From Pterois miles (Eukaryota; Chordata; Actinopteri; Perciformes; Scorpaenidae): 64,000 nucleotides of DNA. Made by a program: the position numbers and the translations under genes. The stretch is taken from positions 20,019,501-20,083,500 of the forward strand of contig CAMQGK010000634.1 in the NCBI GenBank assembly GCA_947000775.1. Direction: 5' to 3'. Below are positions 1 to 29,534 of the stretch, in pieces (the stretch's first letter is position 1; each line of letters starts with the position of its first letter). A model generated the notes under the pieces. That model worked only from the letters and a program-made list of their open reading frames with translations, ran no database searches and had not been told where the DNA came from.

Positions 1-1099
1 TGGTGATTTATCTCATTAATTTAGATTTTTATTATCCCTTTAGGTTATTTGTACCCTCAAATGAAACTTGTGAGCTTGTGTTTACGACATGGGAAGTCGT
101 GTACACGATACGCTTGGCGTTCAGGTGGTTAAGTCGAGCTAACACCGCTGCTAAGCAACAGCAATGTTAACGTTACGGTCGGCGTCTAGAAGCCACAGAG
201 GCTAACAATTTAGCAAGCGGGTAACATAACGTAGTAAATACAAAGGCGTAATGATATGGTTGGGAATATCAACATTTTCCTCAGGCCTATGATAAAACTA
301 CAAAGAAAAACAATAAATTAAAATTACAATATATTCCATCCTTCCATGGCCTCCACCGTTTCTGACAACGCCAACAAACACGTAACAAGTCGTGAACTCG
401 GAGCTTTCCGAAACTACAAGGTTGTGAAAACTAAATAGAGGGTGGCGTTTGTCCGGACTCTTGTTGTAAACACAGTAAACACGACCCCATTTGAAGGCAC
501 AGATAATCATCTTCATTATCTGATCCAAATGCCTTTTTAAGAGTACTCCTGTATTTTGGATGAAAACACCAGTGTTTCCCTGTATATTGTTGTACAGTGT
601 TTCAATGTGAGACAGATGATGATGATATCTGTAATGGTGATGATATTTTATGCCTTACAAATGACCAATGTTCTCCCAGAGGTGTTTCTGTAGCAGTGAT
701 GCTGGAGTTTATCTGCTTTGTTTACGTGCAATTTATAGATCTGAAATAATTGTTATTTTGACACTTTATTATTATAATAATGGTGGTGTTGTGCTATAAC
801 TTTTGGATTGTAGACGAACATAGTGCCATGTACAGTTTTCTGCATGCATAGCTTTGGTGTCGAGTCACTATAGACTAACACACACAGACTATTTTAAGAT
901 TGTAGCTCAATTCTGTGACTTTGCAAAATTTGTTGATTCATGAATAAACATACCTTTCTGAATATGGCTAATGAGCTTGTTACAGACAGACCATGACAAG
1001 AAAACCGTCGATACTGTGCTATGTTTGACATTTAACATGTTTTCTTTAGCTACAAAATTTGCTCTAAATTCACTTTGTGGCCCTTTGTTTTTCAAGTCA

Positions 1100-1225
1100 A
1101 CTCAGTTTTATTATATTGCCCAATATCACAAATCACGAATTTACCTCAGGTGGCTTTACGATCTGTAGAGGATATGACACCCTCTGTCCTTCACAGTACG
1201 ACCATCTTTCAAACTAGTTTCTCAT
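1100..1225. repeat. dispersed repeat fragment, same family as 40300-40560
   Basis: Shares TTTTATTATATTGCCCAATA-type start, GGCTTTACGATCTGTAGAGG and ACACCCTCT..CCTT.ACAGTACGACC with a second copy in the itpkb gene. Class not determined. Confidence 0.6.
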
Positions 1226-2059
1226 TCAGGAAAGCAGTGTTTCAGTGAGGACAAAGACTCGTGGTGCAACACTTCTGCAAGCTAACGGTTCGGTTTGAAT
1301 TGCGATTTTTGGGTCACGTTTCAGTTTGATTTGTTTTGCACATTAAAGCAAAAAAAAAAAAAAAAACTTTCCTATGTGTTTGTACTCCAAATTATATAAA
1401 TATACTGATGAATTAATAGTAATTTTTTGTTTTGGTTTGTACATCATTGACTGATTTGTTTTTTGCGGTTTGGTTATGCATCCCTAATGGTAACCAGTTA
1501 AGAGTTTCTCAAGCACCACTGATGCATTTATCTCTTTAAACGCCATTTTTTTTAGTGACGTGGCTCTAGATACGGAAATGTCCGTTAGCCGTTCCACCAA
1601 TTTGGTCAAGACTGAAATACCTGCTATATAACTGCTGAATGAAAATAAAATGCATTAAATGATCAACTTGGACACAAGTGGACCAATATCATCAAGACCC
1701 CGTATGACCAAACCAACAGATGGGTGCTATGCTGTCTGTGCACACAACTGATTATTATCAGTTAGAAATATACAACCATCCTCTGTGTAGCTTCACAAGT
1801 ATTATCCAGAAAAGAGACAAAAATCAGATAATTTAAAAAATGATCGACAATAAATAAAATGAGCTATGGACACAATGGTGCCTGAAACTTATACAATATA
1901 AACTCCACAGCGGTATTACAGCAGAGGAGACTGCACCTACCTTAGTAGACAACGCTGTTGCTGCAACGTTGTGGTTGTTGACGTTCTATCTGCAGAGTTA
2001 AGAAGTGTGTTGTCTCTGTACTCACCTGTCAGCACCACCAGTCCTCCAGAATGTGATCC

Positions 2060-2292
2060 CGGTTTAACGTCACACCCTCTCTATCCCAGTATAAGGGCGT
2101 CCACTCCGTCTCTCTCGACCCTCTGTCCAGGTATAACCAGTCCACTCTGCCTCCCAGTATAGACAGTCCACGCGGCCTCTCTGTCCCGGTATAACCAGTC
2201 CAATCGGCCTCTCTGTCCCGGTATAACCAGTCCAATCGGCCTCTCTGTCCCGGTATAACCAGTCCAATCGGCCTCTCTGTCCCGGTATAATA
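2060..2292. repeat. 32-bp minisatellite
   Basis: Three exact units starting at 2186, 2218 and 2250 (CCGGTATAACCAGTCCAATC plus GGCCTCTCTGTC), preceded by about four degraded units sharing GTATAA..CAGTCCAC. Confidence 0.85.
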
Positions 2293-3199
2293 ATCAGTCA
2301 GACAACACAGAAGGTTCCAACCCTTTTTTCCTCAGAGAGATACAGCAATTTGACAAAATGAAGGTGGTGCAGAGCTACTCATAGCATTGACTTTTATAGT
2401 CCTTAAGTGACGTTTTCACCTCTATTACACTCCCTTCATAGGCAAAGGGCCTTTTGTGTTTCATTAGGATGTGCTCCACTAAATGAAGTCTCTGTTGCCG
2501 AGTTGGCTTCTTCATCATTTCCATGTTGTATTGTTAATGGTGTTTTCAGCTCCTTTACCTCCTCTGTTCGTAGATGTCCACCAGCCGGTTAGTCCCATTT
2601 AAAAAGTCCCAGTGGACCTTGGTGAAGTGGCGTTCGACGTTGCATCTTTTACCGACTGACATGCTCGCTCAGCAAATGAGTTAGTGGCTAGTCTCTGCAG
2701 TCACTGTCAAATGCGTGATTGCTAGCCTAACAACACTGTGATGAAACCCAACAGGTCACGAACACTGTAGGTGTGTCATTAGCACCAGGTGCATTAAATC
2801 AGTCATTAATTAAGAGATACAACATGTGGTGCCTTCAAATGTTTTTACAACATGGGAAGTCCTGAATCAAAATGTGTGGCGTTCATGTAAAAAAGACATG
2901 AGAAAACCGCTACAAAGCAAATGCAATAGGTTTACAATTTAGCAAGATAGCAAGTGGGTAACATAATGAAGGAAAGGCATAATGACAGTGATCCCTAAAA
3001 CAATAAGAAAAACAATATATGACTAATTACTTACTGTACCTGGAAAAATTAACTTCCATGGTCTCAAACTTTCCACTTGAGGTCATGAATACAACAAGAG
3101 GGCTGCTGGTTTATCTCCTTTCTTCTGTTGTCACACAGTTTATCTGGAGGTTTTCCTGACTTTAGCTGTTACTCACGGATGCGACTTGAAATGTTGAAA

Positions 3200-3795
3200 C
3201 GTAACAATACTTGTGATTATTAAGTCAAAGTTGATTTTTTTTACATTTTTAGTACAATTTTGAGGTTCTTGAGTATTTCCATTTTCTGCTACTGTATAAG
3301 CCTACACCACTAAATAGCTAAGGTAAATATTGTACTTTTCACTACATTTATCTGACATATTTAGTTACTGGATGCTTTTCACATTAATAGTTGACATAAA
3401 TTAAGAAGATGACATAAAGATTATAGAATACAGTGCATTGTTTAAGATTAAATCAGTGGTCTGACTGAGGTTGGTAAGCACTGGACTTTACTACCAAAAG
3501 TTATATAAAGCAGTTTAAAATGCTGCTTACACATTGGTAATTGATGAATATCGTAATATGCCAGTTCAGGGCCATTTTTCTGCAGAATGAGTACTATTAC
3601 TTTTGTTACTTTGAGCACATTTTGTCAATGTCACACTCATACTTTTACTTAGGTAAGATTTTAAAAGCATGAGTTTTCTGTGTAACAGTATTTTTACACT
3701 GATGTATTGGTACTTTTTCTGAAGAAAGGGATCAGAGTACTTCTTTCACACTGCCTGAGTATGACCATTTCTTCAGTTAACATTACACCACTGTA
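3200..3795. repeat. probable dispersed element
   Basis: AT-rich stretch with TACTTTTACTTAGGTAAG and ATCAGAGTACTTCTTTCACA near the right end, a pattern typical of a widespread fish nonautonomous element. The left boundary is uncertain. Confidence 0.4.
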
Positions 3796-4659
3796 GAGGA
3801 GTTCATACGGCTCCTCTCGAACTATGTTTTCACCTTATTCAGTCCTCGTTTGGCAGCAGGTCATACCTAAAAAGGGCATTTATTGCCATGAGAATGTGTG
3901 AAAAACAATATGAGGAAAGGAGGAATCAAAAATACAGAGCAGTGGTAGAGGGGAAGCCTGATCAGCATTCAAAGAGTAATCACAAGAATGTGTGAATCTC
4001 TTCATGAATGAAACACAGTTGGTCAAACTCACATAAAAGTGATAGATCTCATTTAGCTTAAAGGCTTTAAGGTGTACTTTGAGTAGCTTTCTCCATATTA
4101 AAGCTGTGTAAAATCAGTTTCCATGGCAATTATGAAAATAGTCTCATTATCCATGTGCACAGGGATGCTGGTGATGAGGATAAAAAAGATGCAAATCACA
4201 CTGAAGAAAACTGTTAAATTTAGTGTTGGGAGAGTGTTTGGCTTTAAGGATTGTGCCCAGACTTGCTGACTGTCCTCTCTCACCAAATAAGGATTTGTCA
4301 CCACTCGCTCTTTCTGACCAGACAACTACTAGGTGCACAACATCCCCCCTCACACTCCCACCATCCTCTCTTATAGTGTAAACACAGTTGAGATGTTTCC
4401 ATCTCAGCTCAGCAAGTTGCAATGTCAAAACACATTCAGGTCGTCAAGATGTAACGCAGCGACAGCAGCAGTTAGAAAACCTTTTCACTGCAGTCAACAT
4501 CCCAGCATCATTATATTAATATATTCACAACAATGTGGCCTTTAAACTATCTTGGGCCCAGGACCGGCTTATAGGCCTCTAAAAAATAATAATTATAATT
4601 TGACCTTTCTAATTTTCTGCATTGAGGTAACAAATGAACAAATTAGTCAAAGGTACCAC

Positions 4660-5000
4660 TATAATAGCATGTTAAAGCAAAGTCATTTTAACGGCACTCA
4701 TTTCTTTAATACATTAACGCAACTTGTGTTTTTGGGTTGTAGCGGTTTTATAGCTAAAGTGGGCATCATATGAAACTATAAAACCAAATAAATCCATTGG
4801 TACCAACCATGTCATCCTAGCTTGTTGCTTACTTTAGCTAAATTTTGGTGAAGACAAACATCCATTATCATTTTCAAAATGGTTCCTTGACCTCTGACCT
4901 CTAAATAAGTGGGTTCTGTGGGTACATGCAGTACCTGTGACGGCCTTTGGACTATATTTGTCATTGCTTTGTGTTGGTAATTGATTTCCAAATCTGAATT
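4660..5000 (+). mobile_element. AGGGCTGTCAA-family DNA element, truncated copy A
   Basis: Contains the family core: TTTAACGGCACT, ACGCAACTTGTG, TGGGCATCATATGAAACTA and CCTTGACCTCTGACCTC. The middle and right end are shortened relative to the full-length copies in coq8a introns. Confidence 0.7.
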
Positions 5001-6300
5001 TCGCCTAGGGCACCAGAAGGGCTAGTGCAGGCCCTGCTTGGGTTGGGACCTCGTGGTTAAGATCCTCTGATGGCGGTCAGCGTTTCTCAGAGACCTGGAG
5101 TCAAACGTGGTTTCTGGAGAACAGTTTTAGAACGTATCCTGAGAAAACAGCAGATGGTATTTGACAAGAGTTAATGGAACTGCATGAATCTCTTGGCAAG
5201 CTCATGCTTCCATAAGAATATTAAATCTGTGCAGTAAAAAATATCCTTAATGCTGGGGATTATCAGGTTGGCAGCCATGAAATGATTTGTTTGATTAGCT
5301 TATTCCTCCTCAGCTATATAGTAGTGTTTCAGATACTCATCATGTCACGAGGCTCTGGAGGTTTAGACACAGTACTGTCTATATTATACGAGACTACAAG
5401 CTCCTAATGACCACTGTTGCTTTGTGCGATCATTTCCTACTCCCACCTCTGCTTACAGGATATTGTTTAATAAAGCAGAAATTACATGGCCAGCTTCATC
5501 TAATTATCTGGCTGGCTTCAGGCTGGTTATGTTTCTTTTTTTTTCCTGGAGATGATGTCAGTATTTTAGGACCTGATGGAGCTTTTAGTCTACATGACCT
5601 GTGTGGAAACACAACAGCGCCACATGCTGGACACCGATGGGAATCACAACAGACACTGAAGGACAAGAGTGTGGAGTTATTGGGAAAAGTGAGAACGTGC
5701 AAAAATGATCATAGTTGAGGGTGACTGTGAAAGGAAAGGATGTGTGTACATGTCTGCCTACATCACCCTTAACCACTCGCTTTCCTGGGACTACTGGCAT
5801 GATTCATCTGGATGTTTAGGTGTACACGTGAACACTTTCTGAATAAATGTGTGTTCTCATTTCCAGGGCTCTCTGCCAGTTCCCCCACTGCTGGCCAAGA
5901 CACCACTAAATAAGGAGCCTCTCTCTCTCTATGCATCTCCTTACAGCATTTTCTCTCCGTTTTTATCTGCTCTAAACACACATTACGCACTGACCTACAG
6001 TGCAGCAGACGCGAACAAAATCTGGGCTATTATTACATGTTTTTGTTTTCAACTGTACCGACACATTATTTGATGTTTTTATTTTTAATGGAGTGAAAGT
6101 ATTAAGATCACACACAAAGCCACAGCGAGCCCCATGACAAGGATAGGTCAAACATTTACTCTTCATCACAACTTTAAGCTTGATTAGAAAATTTGAACCC
6201 TCTTTTCACTGATATGAAATATAAAGTCAAGACCTCAAGCTAAAAGCCTTCCACTGAAAACTACAGGCACCTTGTATTTTATTTAATTTTTTTCTTCCAG

Positions 6301-6437
6301 CTTCACACCAGAGACCCATTATAACTGTATTCACACAGCAGATTAGAGAGAAGTTTCACAGTCGCACATCAGCCAGGCGACGGAGGATTTCACACCCGGG
6401 AAGGCGTGGAGAGATTACACCGACTCGTGGCAGAGAG
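6301..6437 (+). other. exon-like segment, unassigned
   Basis: A long pyrimidine tract ending TTTCTTCCAG precedes 137 nt that close with GAG|GTGAGC. One frame is open throughout and would encode RPIITVFTQQIREKFHSRTS and then a very basic stretch rich in Arg. The segment is CpG-richer than its surroundings. I do not recognise the peptide. It may be a coding, leader or lncRNA exon of a gene on the plus strand, or chance. Confidence 0.25.
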
Positions 6438-6841
6438 GTGAGCTTGTGCGATATCAGGATGAGCTTCTTCCATCCAGTGCTTCATTAACATTAATGATTA
6501 AGCACCAGTTGATGTGGGCTGTGCTCAGTCTCTCTTTCTGACTTCTTACAGTGAGCAACATGGATCCATATGCTTTGCCATGGTATTTCACCTTAAAATC
6601 ACTATTCGAATGCTTCAGTTTTTTTTTTTTTTTTTTTTTTTTTTTATTAATTCTCGTATGTAATAACGATTATTAAACAGCTGTGTCAAATACTTGATTC
6701 TGATTGGCCAACCAAGGCGTTCAACAATCTATTTCTTTACAGCAATCTGTTGCTATGGACACAGTTCTGATGTTGGACCACTTTTGTGTCAAATTATTGT
6801 TTTTTTTTTTTTTGTTTTTTTAAACGTAGCCATATAATAAC

Positions 6842-6990
6842 CAGGATAATGTACAGCTAGCAGGTCATTGTTGTGAAATAAAGCCCTTTAGGGCAACATG
6901 AGACCCCTCTGCTTTACGTCGGGGTCCACCGTACGCCATCACCCTATTGGGGTTTCTTTCAAAGTGACCTGCTAGCTATACATTATCCCA
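6842..6990. mobile_element. MITE with about 35-bp terminal inverted repeats
   Basis: Left end GGATAATGTACAGCTAGCAG; right end CTGCTAGCTATACATTATCC is its near-perfect reverse complement, continuing inward through GTCATTGTTGTGAAA / TTTCTTTCAAAGTGAC. A second copy lies at 17884-18025. Confidence 0.85.
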
Positions 6991-7753
6991 TAATCCCAAA
7001 ATAGCCCATGAATATAAGGAATAATCCCACATTATATTTTTTCATATTTAGCATGAATTATTTTGAGTTATTCTCAGATGGATATTGCTGTTGTGTGTAC
7101 AGTAGTGCGACAGCAGCACTGAAACGACATGTCAGCCCGCCGTGCTGTGCTGCTCTGTGAAGCTTCGAATACTGTTTAATATTTCCTCACCAAAGCTTAA
7201 AAGCCCAAAGACAATAGTATTCAGGACAGCCCTAGTTTTTTAGGGGGTTGGGTGAAGAGATAAATCATGCTTTGGTACGAAAAAAAAAAGGCAAAGTATG
7301 AATTAAAATTCCATAATGCTAAAATGCTGGTAATCAACTGGAATTCATGAGCTAAATCTGTCCTATATGGATACTGAGTAAATAAATATCTACAGCAGAA
7401 GCTCTTTAGACTATCATCCCAGGAAACAAAATGGGTTAATACCACCATTTCACCTGAGGTTTGTTAAAGATTTATCAATCCTGAAAGTCATGCTAATGGT
7501 CACTTAAAACAGACCGATAGTTTGAGTCAATGTTCTGCCCATATATCTCCCTATGAAACTATAAACAGCAGCTGAAATCTGGATGGATATACGATACAGA
7601 AAAAGCACATACATGAGTTAAAAGCAAACCTTTCTCGTGTGCAAAAATGCAGACAAATTCCAGTTTGTCGCATTTTCTACAAATGGATAAATCAACTTGA
7701 ATATGCTTGGCAACATCTTGACAAACAATACTGTTCTTATCAAAACTGCTACA

Positions 7754-8348
7754 TTTATTTTGCTGATATCCAACTTCCCAGACGTGTTGGTCCTGGCCAA
7801 TAATGTGACTCATATGCCCATATATGGTATTAACCCCATTATTACATGACTGGGGGTTAACATTTAGAGTTTCTCTTCATTAATACAATCAGTGTTTTCA
7901 CCCAATGATATTTCTGGCAAACTGGACAGTTTTCCAAAAGTTAAAAAAAAAAACACAGCAACGCAAAACAAAAAGAAAATGCAAGAATCATCTTGAAAAC
8001 TTCAGAAAAGAGATAAAATTCCCACCGTTTTACATTCATTTTACTCCTGAACTACTATATGCAAGGCTGTTTGTCTCTCTCCCTCCATCCACCTCAGTCT
8101 GTCCTCTGAGGGCCAGATGTTTGGTCTTAAAGCACTCCAGATGCCATGATGTTGCTTCTCAAACAATGAAATGATGGCTGTAAATACGTACAAGACCCTT
8201 CCAAATCTCATCATAGTGGGGTTCCCGAAATGGAAAAGATAAGCTGGTGTTCAGGCAGGTAACATGGCCTCCACTCAGCATTTGTGCGTCCTCACACCCC
8301 AACCTCACCGTTGGCCCCAGGATCTGTCCATCAAATCGCCTGATTGGC
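7754..8348 (-). other. coq8a: coq8a probable 3' UTR, ending near an AATAAA signal
   Basis: The first canonical AATAAA on the minus strand after the stop is at 7754-7759, giving a 3' UTR of about 0.6 kb. The interval shows no recognisable repeat. Use of this signal is inferred. Confidence 0.45.
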
Positions 8349-24114
<15,766 letters not shown>

Positions 24115-25919
24115 GATGGTCTAGAGACAGAGACAGGTGAATATCACCGTTAGCTCTGCTACATCAAAACACAGTAGACGTGATACCAGGGAGAGGTACG
24201 TCCTGTTCACCGACAATAAAGACAAACAAATGTGTAAGGACTTGTCGGTATAAACGAGAGGAGCGCAGACAAAGACATGCAGATGGAAAGAGAAATAAAT
24301 CCTGTCGTCACCACACTGCCAAACACAAACACTCACAAAACACAGCTGTCACATCTCGAGGTGACTTTAATACTTTGTCTAAAAATACTTATGACCTCCA
24401 AACCCCCCCCCTTCCACACACACACAAGAAAGGAAAGGGGTATGCCGAGCATGCATGTGTGCTGTGCAGATATGTGCATGTGTTTCAGCAGTCAGGATTG
24501 GATGCGTTACTGGAAACTAGGAGGGAGGAGGAGTTGAAGATTTCCTGGCTGTTGCCTGTTCCAGCTATTTCTGTACAAGTGAATGTGGTTGCACATGTTT
24601 GGGTCGTGTACAAGGTTTGCTGTCACACTTTGCACCTCTGAATCTGATAGGACTGTAAGCCTGATTTCTATTAAAAGGCCCATCTCAAAATATTCCACCA
24701 TTTCTTTCCAAGAATCAAACTGGTGTATCTTTTAATAAATAGTTATGACAAAGCAGAAACAGCTGGCACATCACCCTATGTTTAGTTTAAACGGTGTAAT
24801 ATGCAAGAATGACCTAAAACACAATGTGTAGACTCAATCATCGCTTATGCCCCACTAGAAGTGTGTGGCAGTGTGTTTCTTTTTATTACGCTTTAGTCAA
24901 GACGCTTACGGGTGTCTGCAAACAGCCTTTCGGCCTCAAGTGGGGGTGTAACCCTGAGTCAGTAACAGCGTGCAGGGTGTGCAGCCCGTTCAGGTGGTCA
25001 AATGCCACCACTTTGTCATGCCCCTCAGCTTCTGATACTGATTCGCAAGTCACCCTTTACTCCGTTATATATGAAGCGGCCAAATTTCACGGATGGGAAC
25101 AGGTTGTGTTATGTGCATGTGAGGCGAACAGGAAGCCTGCATTCATTCAAAATCTGGGGACTCGGCACCTTCCTGCAGAGCTGTGTGGAGTTAGCTGTGT
25201 GTTTTAAAACGTAACTGCCGGGAAAATACAGTTTTATTTATTTGATTTGCTGCTTTGTTCCCACTAACGCCGCTCTCTCTCTTCAGTCACTCTATAACTC
25301 GTTTAACCATCCCTTTCAGCTCTTTGAGCTGTTGAGGTGTGGCCAACTCTGATCCCTGTGTGTTTACCAACAGCAACCAACAATGGCTACGTAATTATAC
25401 CTTTAAACTATGTGGTGATAATGCTTGTGAACATAGCTCAAGGTTCATTTGGGACACTGGTAAAAGCACAATTCACTCCTCTCACCTCTCCGACTTTCTT
25501 ATCTAAACAGCAGAGCTCCCACGGCATTCCTCTCTGTTGAAATCTGCAGTAAGCTAGTGTGTTTGTTAGTGCGTTACAGGTGACTGTTTTGTGGGTGTGA
25601 CGACATGCTTCGACACAGCTCAGCTGGGATTTGGGCCAATGGAAAAAGCCGTTGCTGAAAGCGAGGAGTGCGCGTGTGCTGCTATGCTCATACACACAGT
25701 GAGTCAGTAAGTGGGTCATCCGTCCTGCTTCAGGGCTGCTCTGTGTTTTCAGACGGTGGCCTGAAGACCAGGGGTGGGCACACTTTAAATACAAAGGACA
25801 TTCATGTTTTGAAACTTCATGAAAACTAAAAGAAAATTTAAGCAGCTGGAATCAGAAATCTTTTTTATTAAAAAAATCGAAAATGTTCTCCGATTAGGAG
25901 AAATTGTAGGAGAAATTTT

Positions 25920-26030
25920 ACTTTTATTTTACTATTCTTAAAAAAATGACTCAAACTGATTAATCGATTGGTTATCCAAATAATTGACGAATAATTTAAT
26001 AGTTGACAATTAATTGATAAATTGTTGGAG
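25920..26030 (-). mobile_element. fragment of the CGATTAATCGATT MITE family
   Basis: ACTGATTAATCGATTGGTTA and the following TTGACAATTAATTGATAA match the copies at 27635-27889 and 39832-40160. Boundaries are approximate. Confidence 0.45.
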
Positions 26031-27634
26031 ATCTTCAGTCCAATACAAGCACTGAGTAAGTGCATGCAACAAATGAATAACTGGATGTGCCAAAACTTTC
26101 TCCAGTTAAAGAAAAAAAATGAAATTATTGTCTTAGGACCCAAACAAAAATGACTGCAGTGTATAGACAGCAGTAATATTGCTGTATTGTGGTATCGGCA
26201 TGTTTGAAACATCAATAAGAGACAATAAAAGATTGTTCATCGTGCTTTATTGTGATAATTGTTATCACAGCTGAGTCAACTCAGCACTGTTGCAAGATCC
26301 TGCATAATGAGCTGGGAATTTAAGTAGGAAGTTTGTACTGAGGCAATGAAACCTACACAAACACAAAGCTGCACACAGAGCTGCAGAATGCAAGCCAGTG
26401 TTCGTGGAAAATATGTAATCTGGTGCTGCAGGCACGGCTACAACAGCGTAAAGCAAACAATGTGCATTTCTGCAGGATTCGGAGCTGTGAACACTGTTTC
26501 AGACTTCGCTGTTTACTGCTAAATGCAATAGATTGAGCAACTTCCCATTTGTCAATGTGGGCGTGTTGCCTCAGAAGGTGTTGACAAGCTACTTTCTTCC
26601 TCTGCATCAGTGCTAACAAGTCGGCTATCAGTTACAGAGGACACGGCACTTTATACATATTGAAAAAACCTGAATAAAAAGGGAATGAAGAGAGGAGAGA
26701 AAAACTGAAAGGCCGGTTTTGATGCCCAGTGGGCGAGAGGCCACTACAAGGTATTTGTGAAAGCCTAGCCTGTGATTACATGTGGTATTGTACAGCCAAT
26801 ACACACACACACACACACTCTTAAGCCACAGTTGTTGTCTGAGTTCCTCTGCTGTCCCTCCACAAGCTGTTGACTCACTGCTATGAAAATAGCCAGGCAT
26901 CACAGCCTGAGTGTGTATCTATATCTGTCTATATCATGGCTTACTGACAGCCTCCAGTCACTGTCCTTCACTTCTGATCCAGAGCCAACGGTGGGAAATA
27001 TTTCACCCCTTACTGTGCAGTGTCATCAACCACTAACAGTGGAAACGTGAGGAAAACCACGTTTCCTGCAAGACTGCAAAACAGATGAGTCTGTTTTATT
27101 TTAACTTTATAAATTACCCAATTAAAAAGAGTTCTTGTGATAAAAACCAGACTTGTGTAAGGTAGGGATGCAGGACACAGAATGTCAGTGGCCTTCAGGG
27201 AATAAAAAAAACAATTATTGACAACTTGACTGTTAAGAAGCCTTAACAACAGTGATTCTCCTGTGACTATTAATAAACACAAAGTAAAATACCGTCACAG
27301 GCAGATAAATGAATTTATATGAAATCTTTCGCAAGGATAATTTTGACAGTTGTATCAGCCACAACAGAGTGGCACTTATCAGTTAACTGCCAGATCAATG
27401 CTGGATTTGTGAGGCTAGGGTGAGGAATATCAATATGTGAGACTTAAAACAAAAAAATCCAATGCAATGTCAGTATCTCCGGTCAACAGTTTTTACCTTT
27501 CGCATAATATAAACATCTTTTTGATAAGAATCTTATAACTTTGGTTTGACCAAAGGTGTATACTGAGCTTGATATTTTAGTAGAAAAATGAATTTGTCAG
27601 TGCTGTTTAATGGACAAACTATATAAAAGGAAAT

Positions 27635-27889
27635 TGGAGCTGCACGATTAATTATTTAATCAATTAATCGCCAACTATTTTGATAACTGATTAATCAGTT
27701 TGAGTAATTTTTAAAGAAAAATATCTCAGATTCCATCAATAGTTTCTGGTTTCTATGTTGTGGACAAAAGACATTTGAAGATGTCATCTTGGGCTTTGGG
27801 AAACACTGATCAGCATTTATCACTATTAATTGATTTATCCAACTAAATAATCAGAAGATTCATGAAAATAATCATTAATTGCAACCCTG
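27635..27889. mobile_element. MITE, GGGCTGCA..CGATTAAT family, copy in coq8a intron 1
   Basis: The left end GGAGCTGCACGATTAATTAT and right end ATCATTAATTGCAACCCTGA are inverted. The core holds GACATTTGAAGATGTCATCT and TGGGCTTTGGGAAACACTGA, shared with the copy at 39832-40160. Confidence 0.8.
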
Positions 27890-28179
27890 AAGAAAATCGC
27901 CTCAAACATATTGTGTCTTTGGCATTTATGAGCTGCAATTTCTTTCTACTTTTTGGCTACTGTAGCCCATATGACCATATCACCGTAATACATCAGTGAC
28001 AGATGTAGGTTCTAGTATAGCATAGATTTCATCTTTCCACAAATCTTCTACATAAACTGGACGTCATCTATCATACTGCCATTCACTTTGTCACCAGTGC
28101 GTCTTTCAACATATCACTGTAACCTGTATTCTGTAGTCAACTGGTCATCACTCCATACCAGGCGTCAGATCCACTGTAA

Positions 28180-28622
28180 TCAGATTATTTATAAAACTAT
28201 CATTGTCAAAACCCCTCCATATATCCACTAGTAAATTCATCGGTATGGTCATTCCTAAAAGTCTGCACCTCTTTTGGTCGTCACTCCCTCCGCTTTGCTG
28301 CTCCTATAATGACTGGAAAGATTTACAAAAGATGCTTAAAAACCACACCCTCATTGTGTTACCCTCCTTTAATAACTCATTACAAGCAACAGCTTCTGAT
28401 CACTGCACCTGCTTCTGGATTTGCCTCTCTGGAACACAGCACATATGTACTGTTGTATATACTGTCATGTTTTATTTGTGTCTCATGTTTTATTGCACCA
28501 GTTGTGCTTATGTTAAATGTCTGGTATCGCCTTGCTTTCTGTCGCTGTCGTCATCGTAAATGAGAACTGGTTCTCAATTGACTTATCTGTTTATATAAAA
28601 GGAAGTAAAATCAAATAAAAAT
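28180..28622 (+). mobile_element. LINE 3' end, truncated, in coq8a intron 1
   Basis: A degraded frame (DWKDLQKMLK, then SDHCTCF) resembles the C-terminus of fish non-LTR reverse transcriptases. It is followed by AAATGAGAACTGGTTCTCAA and an A-rich tail (AAATCAAATAAAAA) as in fish LINE 3' UTRs. 5'-truncated and not functional. Confidence 0.6.
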
Positions 28623-28898
28623 ATTTCACCCCTGAAATATCAGCTAACTGATTCGCATACTCTACATATGCATGCAGTGTAAATGTACACATGCATGTTT
28701 AATTACTGTACGTAAGAAAATAACAGTAAGAGCCATGTTTCTAAAACCTTAATGTAGATGTGAGTTTAGTTAGCCAAAAAGCCTCTTTTTCTTCTTTAGG
28801 GGTCTCTGGGCAGATTTTACACACTCACACTAAAGAAGTGGGCGACTGCAGTGCACACACTAAAGGCATTCTTGCACATTTTATTAGTACTTGAACCC

Positions 28899-29534
28899 AG
28901 GGTTGTAGTACTCAAGTCCGGTCCTGGCCTCGAGTCCACATTTTTGAAGTCTTGCACTTGTCTTGGACTTGTTCCTTGTTGGAAACGGCTAGTGAGAACT
29001 GGTCAAGTTGATCCTGGAGATAACACTATAGTTTTATCTTTCAGTTAAACTTAACACCAAGTTTATCAATTGCTTGTTTGGTTTAGTAGGTGCTGCAGGA
29101 CACCTACTTCCTCCTCCATACTATCTGCATAAATAAAAAACAAAAATCTCAAGAAATAACTTGAAAATGAGAATTGACTGAAATAAACCTCCTCCTGGTT
29201 ATATGGGGGTGATCCCAGGGGTAGAAACATCAGTGGCAGATATCAAATCAGATTCAAGGTTTATTAGTGAATGTAAAGTTTGACTGTAATGTTCCTCAAA
29301 CCTGAATTTTATGCAATGATTAGTTAAATGGAAGAAGGTTGATCAATATTGTTTACAGATACAATGATTTCTGTCCATCTTTACCCATCAATATTAACAT
29401 TAGAAAGACACTATTGCCAATTATGGTCGTGACCAGGACTAATTTGCTCCGGACTTGGCCTTGGTCTTGACTCAGACTCAACTGGACCTGGTCTCAGACT
29501 TGGACTTAGTTGAGTTGAACTTGACTGCAGCCCT
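28899..29534. mobile_element. DNA element with inverted AGGGTTGTAGTACTCAAGTC ends
   Basis: The left end AGGGTTGTAGTACTCAAGTC and the right end GTTGAACTTGACTGCAGCCCT are inverted repeats. Sub-repeats of CTTGG/GACTTGG lie inside both ends. Confidence 0.7.

Larger units (their letters stand above)
1..6300. other. left flank beyond coq8a: no gene recognised
   Basis: No conserved protein frame was found. The stretch holds a diverged repeated pair (about 85-260 and 2843-2990, sharing ACATGGGAAGTC and TTTAGCAAG..GGGTAACATAA), a minisatellite, fragments of dispersed repeats, and a probable element at 3200-3795 with the alternating TACTTTTACTTAGGTAAG-type sequence common in fish genomes. Confidence 0.6.

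Noticed and set aside
298..528. 76-residue minus-strand frame at the left edge
   Set aside because: Lies beside a diverged duplicated repeat and shows no family resemblance; could be the edge of something outside the window but cannot be supported.
2060..2292. CRISPR-like array of short direct repeats
   Set aside because: The units are contiguous with no unique spacers, and the genome is a vertebrate: a minisatellite.
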